Below, one piece after another: positions 23,092-32,465 of a stretch of 64,000 bases of DNA (position 1 is its first letter; each line of letters opens with the position of its first letter). The stretch spans positions 248,001 through 312,000 of the forward strand of contig NC_018227.2 of the NCBI RefSeq assembly GCF_000304355.2. The letters are read 5' to 3'. The DNA is from Methanoculleus bourgensis MS2. Lineage in GTDB: Archaea > Halobacteriota > Methanomicrobia > Methanomicrobiales > Methanoculleaceae. Below the pieces are notes generated by a model, which was not told the DNA's origin, ran no database searches, and saw only the letters and a program-made list of their open reading frames with translations. A program made the position numbers and the translations under genes.

Positions 23092-24011
23092 ACAGTTATG
23101 AGCGGTTCTGCTTCAACCTGATCGGCCGGGACTTAAAGAAGAAGCGGGGGGACTTCATCAGCCTCCGCAAGGATCTCATGGGGGCCCGGATGAATACGCC
23201 GTTTGAGGCTTACCTTGCGACCGCCTACGTCTCCTCGGTTGTCGTGGGGCTGGCCGCCGCCGTGCTCATCGGGCTCTTTACCTACCTCCTGAGGGTCCCT
23301 GAGATGATCACCTACCGGGGGGCGGTCCCTGAGTTTTTCTACGCGTTGAACGATTACAAACTCGTGATCGGCACCATCATCATCACGGTCCTCTCGCTCC
23401 TGATCTTCGGCGGCATATCCTACCTGATCTTCCTCCTCTATCCCGGCATACGGGCTGGAGAGCGTCGCCGGAACATCGACGCCACCCTGCCCTACGCCAT
23501 CAACTACGTCACCGCGATGTCCTCGGCAGGGATCACCCCCGACGAGGTCTTCCGGCTGCTCGGCCAGAGTAAGATCTACGGCGAGAGCGCCGTTGAGGCG
23601 CGTTACGTCTCCCGGGAGACCGACTTCTTCGGGAAGGACCTCCTCGAAGCCCTGCGGACGGTCTCGCAGGCGACGCCGAGCGAACGGATGCGGGAGTTCC
23701 TGCAGGGGGCCGTTGCGAGCATCTCGAGCGGGAGCAACCTCACAGAGTATTTCCGCACGAAGGCTCACCAGTATACGCTTGAGAACAACCAGCAGCAGAA
23801 GACGTTCCTCGAGACGCTCGGGTTGATCGCGGAGTCCTACGTCACCGCGATGGTTGCGGGTATGCTCTTCCTGATCATCCTGCAGTCGGTGATGACAATC
23901 CTCTCCGGTGACTCGAATCCGCTCTTCCTCTACATCATCATCTACCTGATCGTGCCGTTCGGGAGCATGATGTTCGTCATCCTGATCAGTTCCATGACCC
24001 CGGAGGTGTGA
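23088..24011 (+). CDS. TadC/GspF-family pilus platform protein (first)
   Basis: A 307-residue membrane protein with TMs near residues 40-65 and 85-115, and two near the C-terminus. Between them is the soluble GspF/TadC helical domain with INYVTAMSSAGITPDEVFRL. Members form the inner-membrane platform turned by the ATPase. The start overlaps the ATPase stop (ATGA type). With the next gene it makes a pair of TadC-like proteins, which is the Tad/Epd pilus layout, not the single large FlaJ of archaella. Confidence 0.9.
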   Translation: MNSYERFCFNLIGRDLKKKRGDFISLRKDLMGARMNTPFEAYLATAYVSSVVVGLAAAVLIGLFTYLLRVPEMITYRGAVPEFFYALNDYKLVIGTIIITVLSLLIFGGISYLIFLLYPGIRAGERRRNIDATLPYAINYVTAMSSAGITPDEVFRLLGQSKIYGESAVEARYVSRETDFFGKDLLEALRTVSQATPSERMREFLQGAVASISSGSNLTEYFRTKAHQYTLENNQQQKTFLETLGLIAESYVTAMVAGMLFLIILQSVMTILSGDSNPLFLYIIIYLIVPFGSMMFVILISSMTPEV

Positions 24012-24013
24012 TT

Positions 24014-25051
24014 ATGGGATTTAAAGAGATTATCGATGATTTCCTGAATAGATTGCCTGACCGTGGCGAGGCGGTGGATGCCCCGGTGGCTGACGCCTTC
24101 GAGGAGCAGGAGCAGGAGATCTTTGGCAAGATCGAGGACCAGCGGAAGTACCGGGAAGGGTTTTACCGGTTCATCAGGCACCCGCTCCGGGTGATGATGG
24201 AAGACCCGGTCACCGTCCTCTTTATATCGGTCCCGGCGGCGCTGCTCCTCCTCATCGGGGGGTCTGTGAGCCTGGTGATGTCCTATGGTTTCGGCGTCCT
24301 CTTCACGACGACGATGATCGATGATATCTTTGTCTTCTCGCTCCTCATCGCTATCGTGCCGCTCGCGATCCTCGACCTCAAGGAGGCGCTCCGCGTCTCG
24401 AGCATCGAGGCCTCCCTCCCGAACTTCTTCCGGGACGTGGCCGGGATGAACGACTCCGGCATGACGCTCCCGCACGCGATCCACATCGTCTCGGAGGGCG
24501 AGTACGGGGCGCTCACGCCGCACGTCCGCCAGCTGGATACCGAGATGTCCTGGGGCGTCCCGTTCGTGGAGGCTATCCGCCGGTTTGGGAAGACAGTGAA
24601 CACCCCGCTTGCCGAGCGGAGTGTCGACCTGATTGCGCACGCGAGTTCCGCCGGCGGTGACGTCAGCGAGGTGCTTCGGGCGGCGGCTCACGACGCCTAT
24701 GAGTTCTTCAACCTGAAGTCGGAGCGGAGGAACGGTATGATGATCTACATGATCATCATCGTTATGTCGTTCTTTGTCTTCCTCTTCGTCATCGGGGTGC
24801 TCTCAAGCACCTTCCTCTCCACCATGGCGGAGGCGGGCGAGGCGGTCGCGGCGTCAGGTTCGAGCCAGACGTTCATGGGTACCGTGGACCTCTTCCTCTA
24901 CAACCGGCTCTTCTCCCACTCCGCACTGATCCAGGGGCTCTTCTCGGGGCTTGCGGCGGGCATCATGGGCGAAGGCCGGGTGCTCGCTGGGCTGAAGTAC
25001 TCCGCCATCATGGTGCTGATCGCCTGGGTTGCGTTCCGGTTCTTTATCTGA
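24014..25051 (+). CDS. TadC/GspF-family pilus platform protein (second)
   Basis: A 345-residue paralogous platform protein. It has a soluble N-terminus of about 70 residues, two TMs (about 72-120), the GspF-like domain with LPNFFRDVAGMNDSGMTLPH, and C-terminal TMs ending in IMVLIAWVAFRFFI. The ATG at 24014 is chosen because GGAGGTG stands 6 nt upstream; a GTG two codons earlier overlaps the previous stop. It is the last gene of the pilus motor operon. No prepilin gene was seen in the window, so pilins must be encoded elsewhere. Confidence 0.9.
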   Translation: MGFKEIIDDFLNRLPDRGEAVDAPVADAFEEQEQEIFGKIEDQRKYREGFYRFIRHPLRVMMEDPVTVLFISVPAALLLLIGGSVSLVMSYGFGVLFTTTMIDDIFVFSLLIAIVPLAILDLKEALRVSSIEASLPNFFRDVAGMNDSGMTLPHAIHIVSEGEYGALTPHVRQLDTEMSWGVPFVEAIRRFGKTVNTPLAERSVDLIAHASSAGGDVSEVLRAAAHDAYEFFNLKSERRNGMMIYMIIIVMSFFVFLFVIGVLSSTFLSTMAEAGEAVAASGSSQTFMGTVDLFLYNRLFSHSALIQGLFSGLAAGIMGEGRVLAGLKYSAIMVLIAWVAFRFFI

Positions 25052-25073
25052 AAAAGAGGGGACCGGTTTATTC

Positions 25074-25079
25074 TTTTTT
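25074..25079 (+). terminator. U-tract after the pilus operon
   Basis: Six T residues in a T-rich context (TTTATTCTTTTTTCGG) about 22 nt after the stop codon. Confidence 0.45.
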
Positions 25080-25135
25080 CGGTTCTGTTGAAACAGGCTC
25101 TCTGATCTCTGTGGGTCAGTCTCGACCCGGTCGCA

Positions 25136-26629
25136 TCAGTCTATTATCTGTTCTTCCCGGGGCTGCCCCTCACCGTCCTGAAAATAGACCATGAGAGCAT
25201 CCATATCCACATGCTCCTCGAAGTGCCGGGCCAGGTCGTCGTAGGCGGCGTCGCCATCTGCCTCCCCCACCGGCTCGAACGGCACTCCCCGCCGCTCAGA
25301 GAGGTAGGCGAGCAGGGCGTTTACGGCGCCCGGGTTCTGGAAGAGGCCGTGCATGTAGGTCCCGAAGACCAGTCCGTCGGGGCTTGCGGCCCCCTCCCCG
25401 GAAAACGCCTCGGGGAGGTCGCCCCGTTCTGTCTCTCCCATGTGGATCTCGTAGCCCTCCACCTCTCCCATCACCGGGAGGATGGGGCCGGGCCCGATTG
25501 CCCGGCGCCGGACCTGCACCGTCGTCTTCCGGTAGCCGGCGGTAAATGCTGTGACCACGTCGAGGAGCCCGAAGCCCTCGTATTCGGCGCTGGAGCCTGA
25601 CTCGATACCGCCGTCGATGATCCGGCGGCCGAGCATCTGGTAGCCGCCGCAGATCCCGATCACCGGGACGCCCCGCTCCCGGGCGAGCCTGAGTTCTTCC
25701 CCGGTCCTGTGGCTCTGCAACACCTCGAGGTCCTCCACGGTGTTCTTCGTTCCCGGAAGGATGATGCAGTCGTAGCCGGCGAGCGGCGTCCCCGGGGGGA
25801 CGTAGTCCACCGTGGCGTGGCGCTCGAGGAGTTCGAAGTCGGTGAAGTTTGCGATCCGGGGGAGACGGACGACAGCGATCCGTATCGGGCTCCCGGTTGT
25901 CTGCCCTCGCTTATCCCCGAGCGAGAGCGAGTCCTCGCTCGGGAGAGGGATATCTGCGTAAGGGACCACCCCGAGCACCCGGACGCCCGTGAGTTCCTCG
26001 AGTTTCTCCACCCCGGACGCGAAGAGCCCGACATCTCCCCGGAACTTGTTGATGATGACCCCGACGACGAGCGGCCTGATATCATCGGGGAGGAGGGCGA
26101 GCGTCCCGTAGACCTGGGCGAAGACCCCGCCCCGCTCGATATCGGCGACGAGAATGATCGGAAGCCCGAGGCTCCGGGCGAGCCTGATGTTTGCGATGTC
26201 GCGGTCGTAGAGGTTCACCTCCGCCGCTCCCCCGGCCCCTTCCACCACCACGTGCCCAAAGCGTCTCCGCAACCGCTCAAACGCCCCCACAGCTTTTGCA
26301 AGGAGCATATCAGTCTCTGCGTAGTAGTCGCTGATCTGTACATCCTTGTACGGCCGGCCGAGCATCACCACCTGTGAGGTCCGGTCCCCCTTCGGTTTGA
26401 GGAGGACCGGGTTCATATCTGCCACCGGCTCGATACCCGCAGCGAAGGCCTGTACGGCTTGGGCTATCCCGATCTCGCTCCCGTCTGCCGTGACGTAGGA
26501 GTTGAGACTCATATTCTGTGATTTGAACGGCGCAACCGTGATCCCGCGGCGGTAGAGCGCACGGCAGAGCGCCGTCACCGTCACGCTCTTTCCCACGTGG
26601 GATGCAGTTCCGAGCACGATAAGAGACAT
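25136..26629 (-). CDS. cobQ: Cobyric acid synthase
   Basis: A 497-residue ATP-dependent amidotransferase that amidates adenosylcobyrinic acid a,c-diamide at positions b, d, e and g. The N-terminal dethiobiotin-synthetase-like domain starts [20 protein letters not shown] (P-loop) and has [11 protein letters not shown]. The C-terminal class I glutaminase-like domain has [12 protein letters not shown] with the nucleophile Cys, and YEIHMGET. The start at 26629 is the first residue of the conserved domain. It is divergent from a B12-dependent ribonucleotide reductase, with overlapping TATA-like sequence between them. Confidence 0.97.
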   Translation of the reverse strand: MSLIVLGTASHVGKSVTVTALCRALYRRGITVAPFKSQNMSLNSYVTADGSEIGIAQAVQAFAAGIEPVADMNPVLLKPKGDRTSQVVMLGRPYKDVQISDYYAETDMLLAKAVGAFERLRRRFGHVVVEGAGGAAEVNLYDRDIANIRLARSLGLPIILVADIERGGVFAQVYGTLALLPDDIRPLVVGVIINKFRGDVGLFASGVEKLEELTGVRVLGVVPYADIPLPSEDSLSLGDKRGQTTGSPIRIAVVRLPRIANFTDFELLERHATVDYVPPGTPLAGYDCIILPGTKNTVEDLEVLQSHRTGEELRLARERGVPVIGICGGYQMLGRRIIDGGIESGSSAEYEGFGLLDVVTAFTAGYRKTTVQVRRRAIGPGPILPVMGEVEGYEIHMGETERGDLPEAFSGEGAASPDGLVFGTYMHGLFQNPGAVNALLAYLSERRGVPFEPVGEADGDAAYDDLARHFEEHVDMDALMVYFQDGEGQPREEQIID

Positions 26630-26687
26630 TGCCGGCAGAAGAGTTGGGCACGACGGATTATTAAGGGCGGGGTTCCATGACTGCAGC
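26630..26687. promoter_or_regulatory. Divergent promoter between cobQ and nrdJ
   Basis: A 58-base spacer with GGATTATTAAGG at about 26655-26667, which is TATA-like on both strands. It could serve either or both genes. No B12 riboswitch can fit or is seen. Confidence 0.4.
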
Positions 26688-28334
26688 ATGGAGCTCTCCC
26701 CGCAAGGCCGCCTCCTCCTGGAACGTCGCTACCTCCTCCCCGGCGAGACACCGGACAGCCTCTTCTCCCGGGTCGCCGATCTCGTGGGTGGTCCGGCACG
26801 GTCCCGTGAGTTCCTCTCGCTTATATCAAGCCTCCGCTTCCTCCCAAACTCCCCCACCCTGATGAACGCAGGCACCGCAAGCGGGCAGCTCTCGGCCTGC
26901 TTTGTCCTGCCGGTGGAGGACACCCTCGAAGGAATCTTTAGAAGCCTCACCAACATGGCGCTCATCCATAGGTCAGGGGGCGGCACCGGGTTCTCGTTTG
27001 CCCGCCTCCGCCCCCGCGGTGACATCGTCAACGGGACAATGGGCGCCGCAAGCGGCCCGGTCTCGTTCATGCGGGTCTTTGATGCGGCGACCGGGGCGGT
27101 CAGGCAGGGAGGCCGGCGACGGGGGGCGAACATGGGGGTGCTTGCTGCCTCCCATCCCGACATCGAGGAGTTCGTCACCTGCAAACAGGACGGCGGTCTC
27201 TCGAACTTCAACATATCGGTCGGTATCGACGCGCGGTTCTTCCGGTGCCTGGCAACCGGGGAGGACTACGACCTCATCAATCCCCGCGACGGCAGCATCT
27301 GGAGGAGCATCGACCCCGCCTCGCTCTGGCACCTCGCCGCCACGTCGGCCTGGGCCTCCGGCGAGCCTGGGATGCTCTTCCTCGACGAGATCAACCGGCG
27401 AAACACCACACCGCATCTCGGGCTCATCGAGGCGACCAACCCCTGCGGCGAGCAGCCGCTCTATCCCTACGAGAGCTGCAACCTCGGCAGCGTCAACCTT
27501 GCCCGGTGCATCAGGAAGCACGAGATCGACGAAGACCTGCTTGCTACCATCGTCAGGTGCGGCATCGACTTCCTTGACGCGGTCATCGACGTCAACCGGT
27601 TCCCGCTCCCCGAGATCCGGGAGCGGACCCTTGCTACCCGGAAGATCGGCCTCGGGGTCATGGGGTTTAGCGAGGCGCTCATACGCCTCGGGATACCCTA
27701 CGAGTCTCGCGAAGCGCTCCGGTTCGCCGGGAGCCTGATGGGGGGCATCCAGGCTGTGGCCCGTGAGCGGTCGGAGGAACTCGGGGCTGAGAAGGGCTCG
27801 TTTCCGGCGATTGAGGGGTCTGTCTACTCAGGAGATATGCGCAACGCCACCGTCACCACCATCGCCCCCACGGGCTCGCTCCACCTCATCGCCGGGACGA
27901 CGAGCGGTATTGAGCCGGTCTTCTCCTTTGCCTACACCCGAACGATCGACGGGCAGCAGGTCAACATCGTAAGCGACCTCGTCCGGGAACTCCTGCCGGA
28001 GACCGCCGGCGGGAGGGACGTGGCGGCGCACGTACGGCGTTACGGGACAATCGAGGGTCTCCCTCTTGCGGCCCATACCCGGGATCTCTTCAGGACGGCT
28101 ATCGAGATCGCACCCGACCACCACGTGCGGATGCAGGCGGCGTTCCAGGAGCACGTGGACAACGCCGTCTCAAAGACGGTAAACCTCCAGGAGTCCGCAA
28201 CCCCCGACGATATCGCCCGCGTCTTCTCCCTCGCCCACGACCTCGGGTGTAAGGGCGTCACCGTCTACCGCTACCGGAGCCGGCCTGACCAGGTACTCTC
28301 CCGCGGATGCGACGTCTGTATCATCAACGACTGA
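26688..28334 (+). CDS. nrdJ: Adenosylcobalamin-dependent (class II) ribonucleoside-diphosphate reductase
   Basis: A 548-residue compact class II reductase that makes deoxynucleotides with a radical from adenosylcobalamin. Visible features: [25 protein letters not shown] (active-site Cys), [16 protein letters not shown], then the finger loop [20 protein letters not shown] with the thiyl-radical Cys and Glu, and [18 protein letters not shown]. It ends with CDVC, the redox pair that re-reduces the active site. No ATP-cone is seen, so overall activity control by dATP is unlikely. The upstream divergent gene makes cobyric acid. Confidence 0.96.
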   Translation: MELSPQGRLLLERRYLLPGETPDSLFSRVADLVGGPARSREFLSLISSLRFLPNSPTLMNAGTASGQLSACFVLPVEDTLEGIFRSLTNMALIHRSGGGTGFSFARLRPRGDIVNGTMGAASGPVSFMRVFDAATGAVRQGGRRRGANMGVLAASHPDIEEFVTCKQDGGLSNFNISVGIDARFFRCLATGEDYDLINPRDGSIWRSIDPASLWHLAATSAWASGEPGMLFLDEINRRNTTPHLGLIEATNPCGEQPLYPYESCNLGSVNLARCIRKHEIDEDLLATIVRCGIDFLDAVIDVNRFPLPEIRERTLATRKIGLGVMGFSEALIRLGIPYESREALRFAGSLMGGIQAVARERSEELGAEKGSFPAIEGSVYSGDMRNATVTTIAPTGSLHLIAGTTSGIEPVFSFAYTRTIDGQQVNIVSDLVRELLPETAGGRDVAAHVRRYGTIEGLPLAAHTRDLFRTAIEIAPDHHVRMQAAFQEHVDNAVSKTVNLQESATPDDIARVFSLAHDLGCKGVTVYRYRSRPDQVLSRGCDVCIIND

Positions 28335-28342
28335 GCATGCCA

Positions 28343-28355
28343 AATAATATATAAC
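28343..28355 (+). promoter_or_regulatory. TATA box of the aIF1 gene
   Basis: AATAATATATAAC centred about 28 nt before the ATG at 28377. An AAAGGT ribosome-site-like block lies about 9 nt before the start. Confidence 0.5.
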
Positions 28356-28376
28356 GAGAGCTGAAAGGTACATGCA

Positions 28377-28682
28377 ATGAACGGTGGGATATGTCCGACC
28401 TGCGGACTGCCAAAGGAATTATGTATCTGTGAAGAAGTTGCAAAGGAACAGCAGAGAATCAGCGTAAAGATAAACAGGCGGCGGTACGGAAAAGAGGTCA
28501 CGGTCATCGAGGGGCTCGATCCCTACGACATCGATCTCGAAGACCTCTCAAAATTCCTGAAAGGGAAGCTCGCCTGCGGCGGCACGGTCAAAGACTCCTC
28601 GATCGAGCTGCAGGGCAACCATCGCGAGCGGGTGAAGGAATTGCTCGCCCAGAAAGGATACAATATGGAAAATATCAGTTGA
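28377..28682 (+). CDS. Translation initiation factor aIF1 (SUI1)
   Basis: A 101-residue SUI1-fold protein that helps the small subunit discriminate start codons. The N-terminus carries a zinc-knuckle-like [13 protein letters not shown]. The core has [19 protein letters not shown] and [17 protein letters not shown], the conserved basic-loop region. It is single-copy-like and monocistronic here, with its own TATA box and a hairpin plus T-tract terminator. Confidence 0.96.
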   Translation: MNGGICPTCGLPKELCICEEVAKEQQRISVKINRRRYGKEVTVIEGLDPYDIDLEDLSKFLKGKLACGGTVKDSSIELQGNHRERVKELLAQKGYNMENIS

Positions 28683-28684
28683 AC

Positions 28685-28719
28685 CCGGGTAGTTCTTCAG
28701 GAACCCGGATATCTTTTTT
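28685..28719 (+). terminator. Hairpin and U-tract terminator after aIF1
   Basis: Arms CCGGGT (28685-28690) and ACCCGG (28703-28708) form a GC stem with a 12-nt loop. Six T residues follow at 28714-28719. It resembles an intrinsic terminator of the bacterial kind. Confidence 0.6.
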
Positions 28720-28769
28720 CCGATGAGAGATGGTTATGGGGAGCGGATGCTGCGGGCAGGGTGCGGCGG

Positions 28770-28846
28770 CAGACACTATATAATCGGGGATGCAACCCAT
28801 GAGACACCCTGGCGTCTTCAAAAAACGTTTGTCAGACACTATAATC
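28770..28846 (+). promoter_or_regulatory. Direct repeat CAGACACTATA upstream of the small DNA-binding-like gene
   Basis: CAGACACTATATAATC at 28770-28785 and CAGACACTATAATC at 28833-28846 are near-identical, 63 bases apart, and overlap TATA-like sequence. They lie before a gene whose product begins like a ribbon-helix-helix protein. A pair of operators for self-regulation is an inference. Confidence 0.4.
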
Positions 28847-28889
28847 AGCAAGAGAGACAAAACAAGATCTCTAGAGAAGTGGATGATAT

Positions 28890-29228
28890 ATGGTGATGAG
28901 GTGTTCGTTTGCGCTCGATCCCGGCCTGCTGGAGCAGATCGATCAGTTCGCCAGGGATAACGCGTTCGACCGGAACGAGGCGATCCTTGAACTGATCGAG
29001 ACCGGTCTTGCCTGCCGGAAGGACGGCAAGACGCCGCCGGTGCGGCAGCAGCGCTCGTTTGAAGAGTTGAACCAACTCCAGCGTGAACTTGAGGACGTCA
29101 AAGAGGTCCTCGCTGAACTCCGCAACGAAGTCCGGCTGGTTCACCATACGATTGAGACCGACTGGGTCAAGGAGGCGAAGGGTGTTCCGTTCCAGACGAA
29201 GCATCCCTGGGAGTTCTGGCGGAAGTGA
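28890..29228 (+). CDS. Ribbon-helix-helix-like small protein with coiled coil
   Basis: A 112-residue protein. The first 45 residues (CSFALDPGLLEQIDQFARDN, then AFDRNEAILELIETGL) fit a CopG/RHH DNA-binding fold: a short strand followed by two helices. Residues about 57-95 (EELNQLQRELEDVKEVLAEL) form a likely coiled coil for dimerisation. The C-terminus is short and aromatic (HPWEFWRK). GTG 28893 or ATG 28896 are alternative starts. The repeated CAGACACTATA upstream fits an autoregulated gene. No toxin partner is adjacent, so toxin-antitoxin membership is not supported. Confidence 0.65.
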   Translation: MVMRCSFALDPGLLEQIDQFARDNAFDRNEAILELIETGLACRKDGKTPPVRQQRSFEELNQLQRELEDVKEVLAELRNEVRLVHHTIETDWVKEAKGVPFQTKHPWEFWRK

Positions 29229-29642
29229 TTTTTCCTCATGTACCAGCGCAACTAATGCATCGTGTCACTTTATCTTGAAGATTTGATGCGTGAGGTGCAA
29301 CGCCAATAACCACGCGTGAAGATGGGGATGTGACCTCACGCGAAGACGCGTTGCCTACACCCATTACCAAACTTCGCGTCTTCGCGTCTTCGCGCGAGGT
29401 TTCAGTAGTATAGAGTGGCGCTACAGTCTCATGCGAAGAGGGACGGAAGATCTCTAAATTTAAGATGACAACAAGCACTAATAACCAGACAACGTTGTCT
29501 CACGCAGAAGTGCGAGAAGCCGCGAAGTTTGCCTGTTCCCGCTATCCTCTTTGCGAACTCACGCGTGCTTCCGCGTGGGACCGGATCACCGTTCCGCCTC
29601 ACGCACCGCAAAAAGGTACACCCTGCCGCTGGCCCGGTGCAC
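29229..29642. repeat. Gene-free repeat region (family R3 and TTCGCG motifs)
   Basis: Contains two runs of the short motif family TCACGCGAAGACGCG / TTCGCGTCTTCGCGCGAG (about 29334-29400), and at 29420-29490 a block whose reverse complement (GTTGTCATCTT, TAGAGATCT, CCGTC, CTCTTCGC) recurs at about 42733-42775. No gene was recognised; the open frames here consist of repeat sequence. Confidence 0.5.
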
Positions 29643-29909
29643 TCAGCTGATGATGCTTGTGATGCTCCGGAACCCCTCTCCCCGGGCGTCGTCGCAGACG
29701 ACCGCCTCCACTTTTGCCATATCGACACCGGACGTAACCTGGCACCGGCTGCAGTAGGCGCGTGCCGGTGACGGGAGTTCTCTTCCCCCGACGACGACAA
29801 GGGCGGAATGAACACAGAACCCGCACCGGTCGACGGAGACAGCCGTATCCGGCGTGCACTGCACCCGGCCGCCGACGACCGGGAGGCGCCGGGAGCCGTG
29901 GTCACTCAT
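29643..29909 (-). CDS. Small CxxC protein coupled to the YkgJ-like gene
   Basis: An 88-residue protein of unknown function. Its central region has two CxxC pairs, RCGFCVHS and YCSRCQVT, about 25 residues apart, with a further Cys in VQCTPDT. A small zinc-binding or redox fold is plausible. The ATG at 29909 overlaps the stop of the upstream gene by 8 bases, so translation is probably coupled and the two proteins may act together. No membrane segment. Confidence 0.6.
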   Translation of the reverse strand: MSDHGSRRLPVVGGRVQCTPDTAVSVDRCGFCVHSALVVVGGRELPSPARAYCSRCQVTSGVDMAKVEAVVCDDARGEGFRSITSIIS

Positions 29910-30399
29910 AGGCCTCGACCCCGTAGCCTGCACGGCCGAGGATCGCGATAACCTCACTGCGCCAGGCAACGTCGTTATCGGTCCCGAGCGGTGCAACCGA
30001 CTCTTCCCAGCAGCGGCGCAGGGCGGCATCCTCGGTGACGAGGCTCCTTCTCCCTTTCACCTTCCCGACCTCCCGCCCGTCACCGGCAAATATCCGCATG
30101 CTGCAGCAGATGTAGGTCCGGCAGACCGAGGGGCGGCTGTCGTGGATGGTGCAGACATACTTTCCTTCTTCTTCCGGGTGGCTCCGCAGGAACGGGCACC
30201 AGGACGGGTGCGCATCGTTCTCCGAAGTCTCGCTGAAGATATCGAGGAACCGCTCCTCGACACGTGCACGGAACGTACCACCGACGATCTTCTGCCGGCA
30301 GAGGTAGTCCCGGCTCGTGAGCCTCTTCTCGACCTCGATGAGTTCAGCGCCCGCGTGCATGCAGCACTTCCCGCAGAGCGTACATTCAAACGCTGCCAT
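29902..30399 (-). CDS. YkgJ-type cysteine cluster protein
   Basis: A 165-residue member of the YkgJ/CxxCxxCC family (putative zinc or iron-chelating domain). It opens FECTLCGKCCMHAG and continues with WCPFLRS, YVCTIHDSRPSVCRTY and then ICCS, so eight or more cysteines are conserved in pattern. The metal and function are not settled for the family. ATG 30399 is chosen because the cluster begins right after it and a TATA-like CCTTTATCC is centred about 31 nt upstream. An in-frame ATG at 30423 is the alternative. It overlaps the small CxxC gene downstream. Confidence 0.8.
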   Translation of the reverse strand: MAAFECTLCGKCCMHAGAELIEVEKRLTSRDYLCRQKIVGGTFRARVEERFLDIFSETSENDAHPSWCPFLRSHPEEEGKYVCTIHDSRPSVCRTYICCSMRIFAGDGREVGKVKGRRSLVTEDAALRRCWEESVAPLGTDNDVAWRSEVIAILGRAGYGVEAYE

Positions 30400-30585
30400 C
30401 TTAAAAGACTCTCTGCGCGACATGGGATAAAGGTTCGGGGATCCTTGCCCCCGCGGAGATCTTAAACCTTCATGCCACCCAGACCGGACTTGAGGAACTC
30501 ATCTGGTTCCTCCCCCGGGAGGATATGACCCCGCCGGTACTGGTTCCGGTCGAAGAGAGGAGAGGAAGCAGCCGGAGACCAGCTG

Positions 30586-32465
30586 TCAATTTTCAGTCAT
30601 TCCTTTACTGTCAGGTTTTTTCCCTGCTGTCGTACCCGGTTCGATCAGGGTAACGAACCCGGTATGGTGGCCTCTTCCTGTCGACTGTGACGCTCTCCGG
30701 ACGTAGGCCTTCATGATATCTGTCCGGGTGATGAATCCGGAGAGCAGCCTGGGATCGTCTACCGGAACAACGGGCAGGTGATGAATGTCATGCTCGACCA
30801 TCAGATTCAGGGCATCGCGCAACGTACAGGCGTGGTGAACGGTGAACACCCGTGAACTCATGACGTTCTTCACTGGCAACTCATCGTTCATCCGGTTGTC
30901 CCTGATATCATCTAGAGCGATGATGCCAACCAGTTTCTCTTCCCCATCAACGACCGGAAACCCTGTGTGCAGTGTCTTGTCGATGAGACGGAACACACGC
31001 CCGATGTTGTCATCAGGCGATACGGCGACGATCCGGTCATGGGGCACCATAACATCATCCACATGAATGTCCTGGAGGATCTCGATCATATACTCATCCC
31101 GGTGAGCAGCTGACCAGGACCGGTCCTGCACCTGCTCGCGGAAGAGGGTGGCCTGACCGATGAGAAGGACTGAGACCGATACGGCGCCCATCGCCGGCAT
31201 GAGCAGGGAGAAGTCACCAGTCATCTCCACGACCATGATCATGACCGCGATCGGTGCGTGGGAGACCGCACCGAAGAGAGCGATCATCCCGATGACAATG
31301 AAGACCGGCACCGATTCGGCAGGCACAATCCCCGGGAGCGCGAGGTGCAGCAGGGATCCGAAAGCGCCTCCCATCACTCCGCCGATCATCAATCCCGGTG
31401 CGAAGATGCCTCCGCTCCCCCCGGAACCGATAGTGAGCGACGTCGTCAGGATCTTCGCAAACGGGAGGATGAGCAGCACCCCGATCGGGAGCATATTATA
31501 GAGCGCGAGCTGGGTAAAGCCGTATCCGGTCCCGAGGCTGGCAAGCCCGACGATTGCCGTCTCAGGAGAGAAGGCCGCAAGAGCGAGAACGAACACGCCG
31601 GTGAGAAATGCCCCGGTAAGGGGCCTGAGGTGGTTTGGGAGGTTAAATTGGGCGAATACCTCCTTAAAGACCCTGTTTGCCCCATAAAAGGTGTTTATGT
31701 AGATCAGGCCGACCGCCGTTGAGACCACGCCGAGGAGAATGAAGAGAGGGATCTGGGAGACGTTCCAGAAGGTTGTACAGGAGGCAAAGACCGGTTCAAA
31801 ACCTTCAACCAGACCGAAGATGGAATACCCGATGACAGAAGCCAGAAACGCAGGAACAATTACTTCGGTCTCGAAGTCCTGTCTGTAGAGGATCTCTGCA
31901 GCGAGGATTGCCCCTCCCAGCGGAGCCATAAAGATCGTACCGATTCCGGCGCCGATACCGGTGGCGATAGCAAGTCTCCGCTCACGGATGGAGAGCCCTA
32001 AAAGATCAGCGGTGATCGAACCGAAACCGGCTGATATCTGTGCGGTTGGCCCTTCACACCCGGCGCTCCCTCCTGTCGAGATGGTCAGGATGGCGGTAAT
32101 CGCTTTGACGAGCGGGACGCGCCAGCGTGCCTGTCCCCCTTATGAAACGCCTTTATTGCTGCATCGGTCCCATGACCTTCCGCCTCCGGGGCAAGGGTGT
32201 AGACCAGGAGGCCGGAGAGGAGCCCTCCAAAACAGATGACGGGGAGGATCATCCAGAGATTATCGGGAGGAGCCCACTGACTGATATCCTGGACAGTCTG
32301 CCCCTCCTTCGGGAGGTTGAACCCGACGATGCCCTCCATGAACAACGCACTCCCTAGTTTCAACCCTTCGAAAAAGAAGAGAGCACCGAGGCCGGAGATG
32401 AGCCCGACGATGATGGCTATGAGTATGATCCTCCTATAGGGAGTGACGGTTTCCTCGATCTGCAT
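30586..32465 (-). pseudogene. ClC-type chloride channel/transporter with two CBS domains, frameshifted
   Basis: Two reading frames together encode one ClC protein. The first (32465 down to about 32130) has the N-terminal helices, then EAEGHGTDAAIKAFHKG. The second resumes RWRVPLVKAITAILTI...GGSAGCEGPTAQISAG and runs to 30586, including GSGGSGGIFAPGLMIGG and two CBS domains (about the last 170 residues). The break lies at the five-C run 32135-32139 (G on the coding strand); one extra base there restores about 626 codons. The expected Arg/Lys of the GREGP motif is Cys. It may be a sequencing error, phase variation or a real pseudogene. Confidence 0.8.

Noticed and set aside
20040-25051. Archaellum (fla/arl) operon
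   Set aside because: There are no archaellin or FlaH/FlaG-type genes, and the platform is two TadC-like proteins, not one large FlaJ; a Tad/Epd-like pilus fits better.
28890-29228. Possible antitoxin of a toxin-antitoxin pair
   Set aside because: No toxin-like gene stands next to it; only repeats follow.
29429-29905. Long minus-strand open frame whose end resembles a frame at 42.7 kb
   Set aside because: The similarity is in the R3 repeat DNA, not in a protein; the real genes here are in another frame (YkgJ-like and CxxC protein).
30441-30590. A plus-strand frame with coding-like composition after the YkgJ-like start
   Set aside because: It has no start codon, is short, and no family could be named. 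It may be a gene tail remnant, but support is too weak to call.
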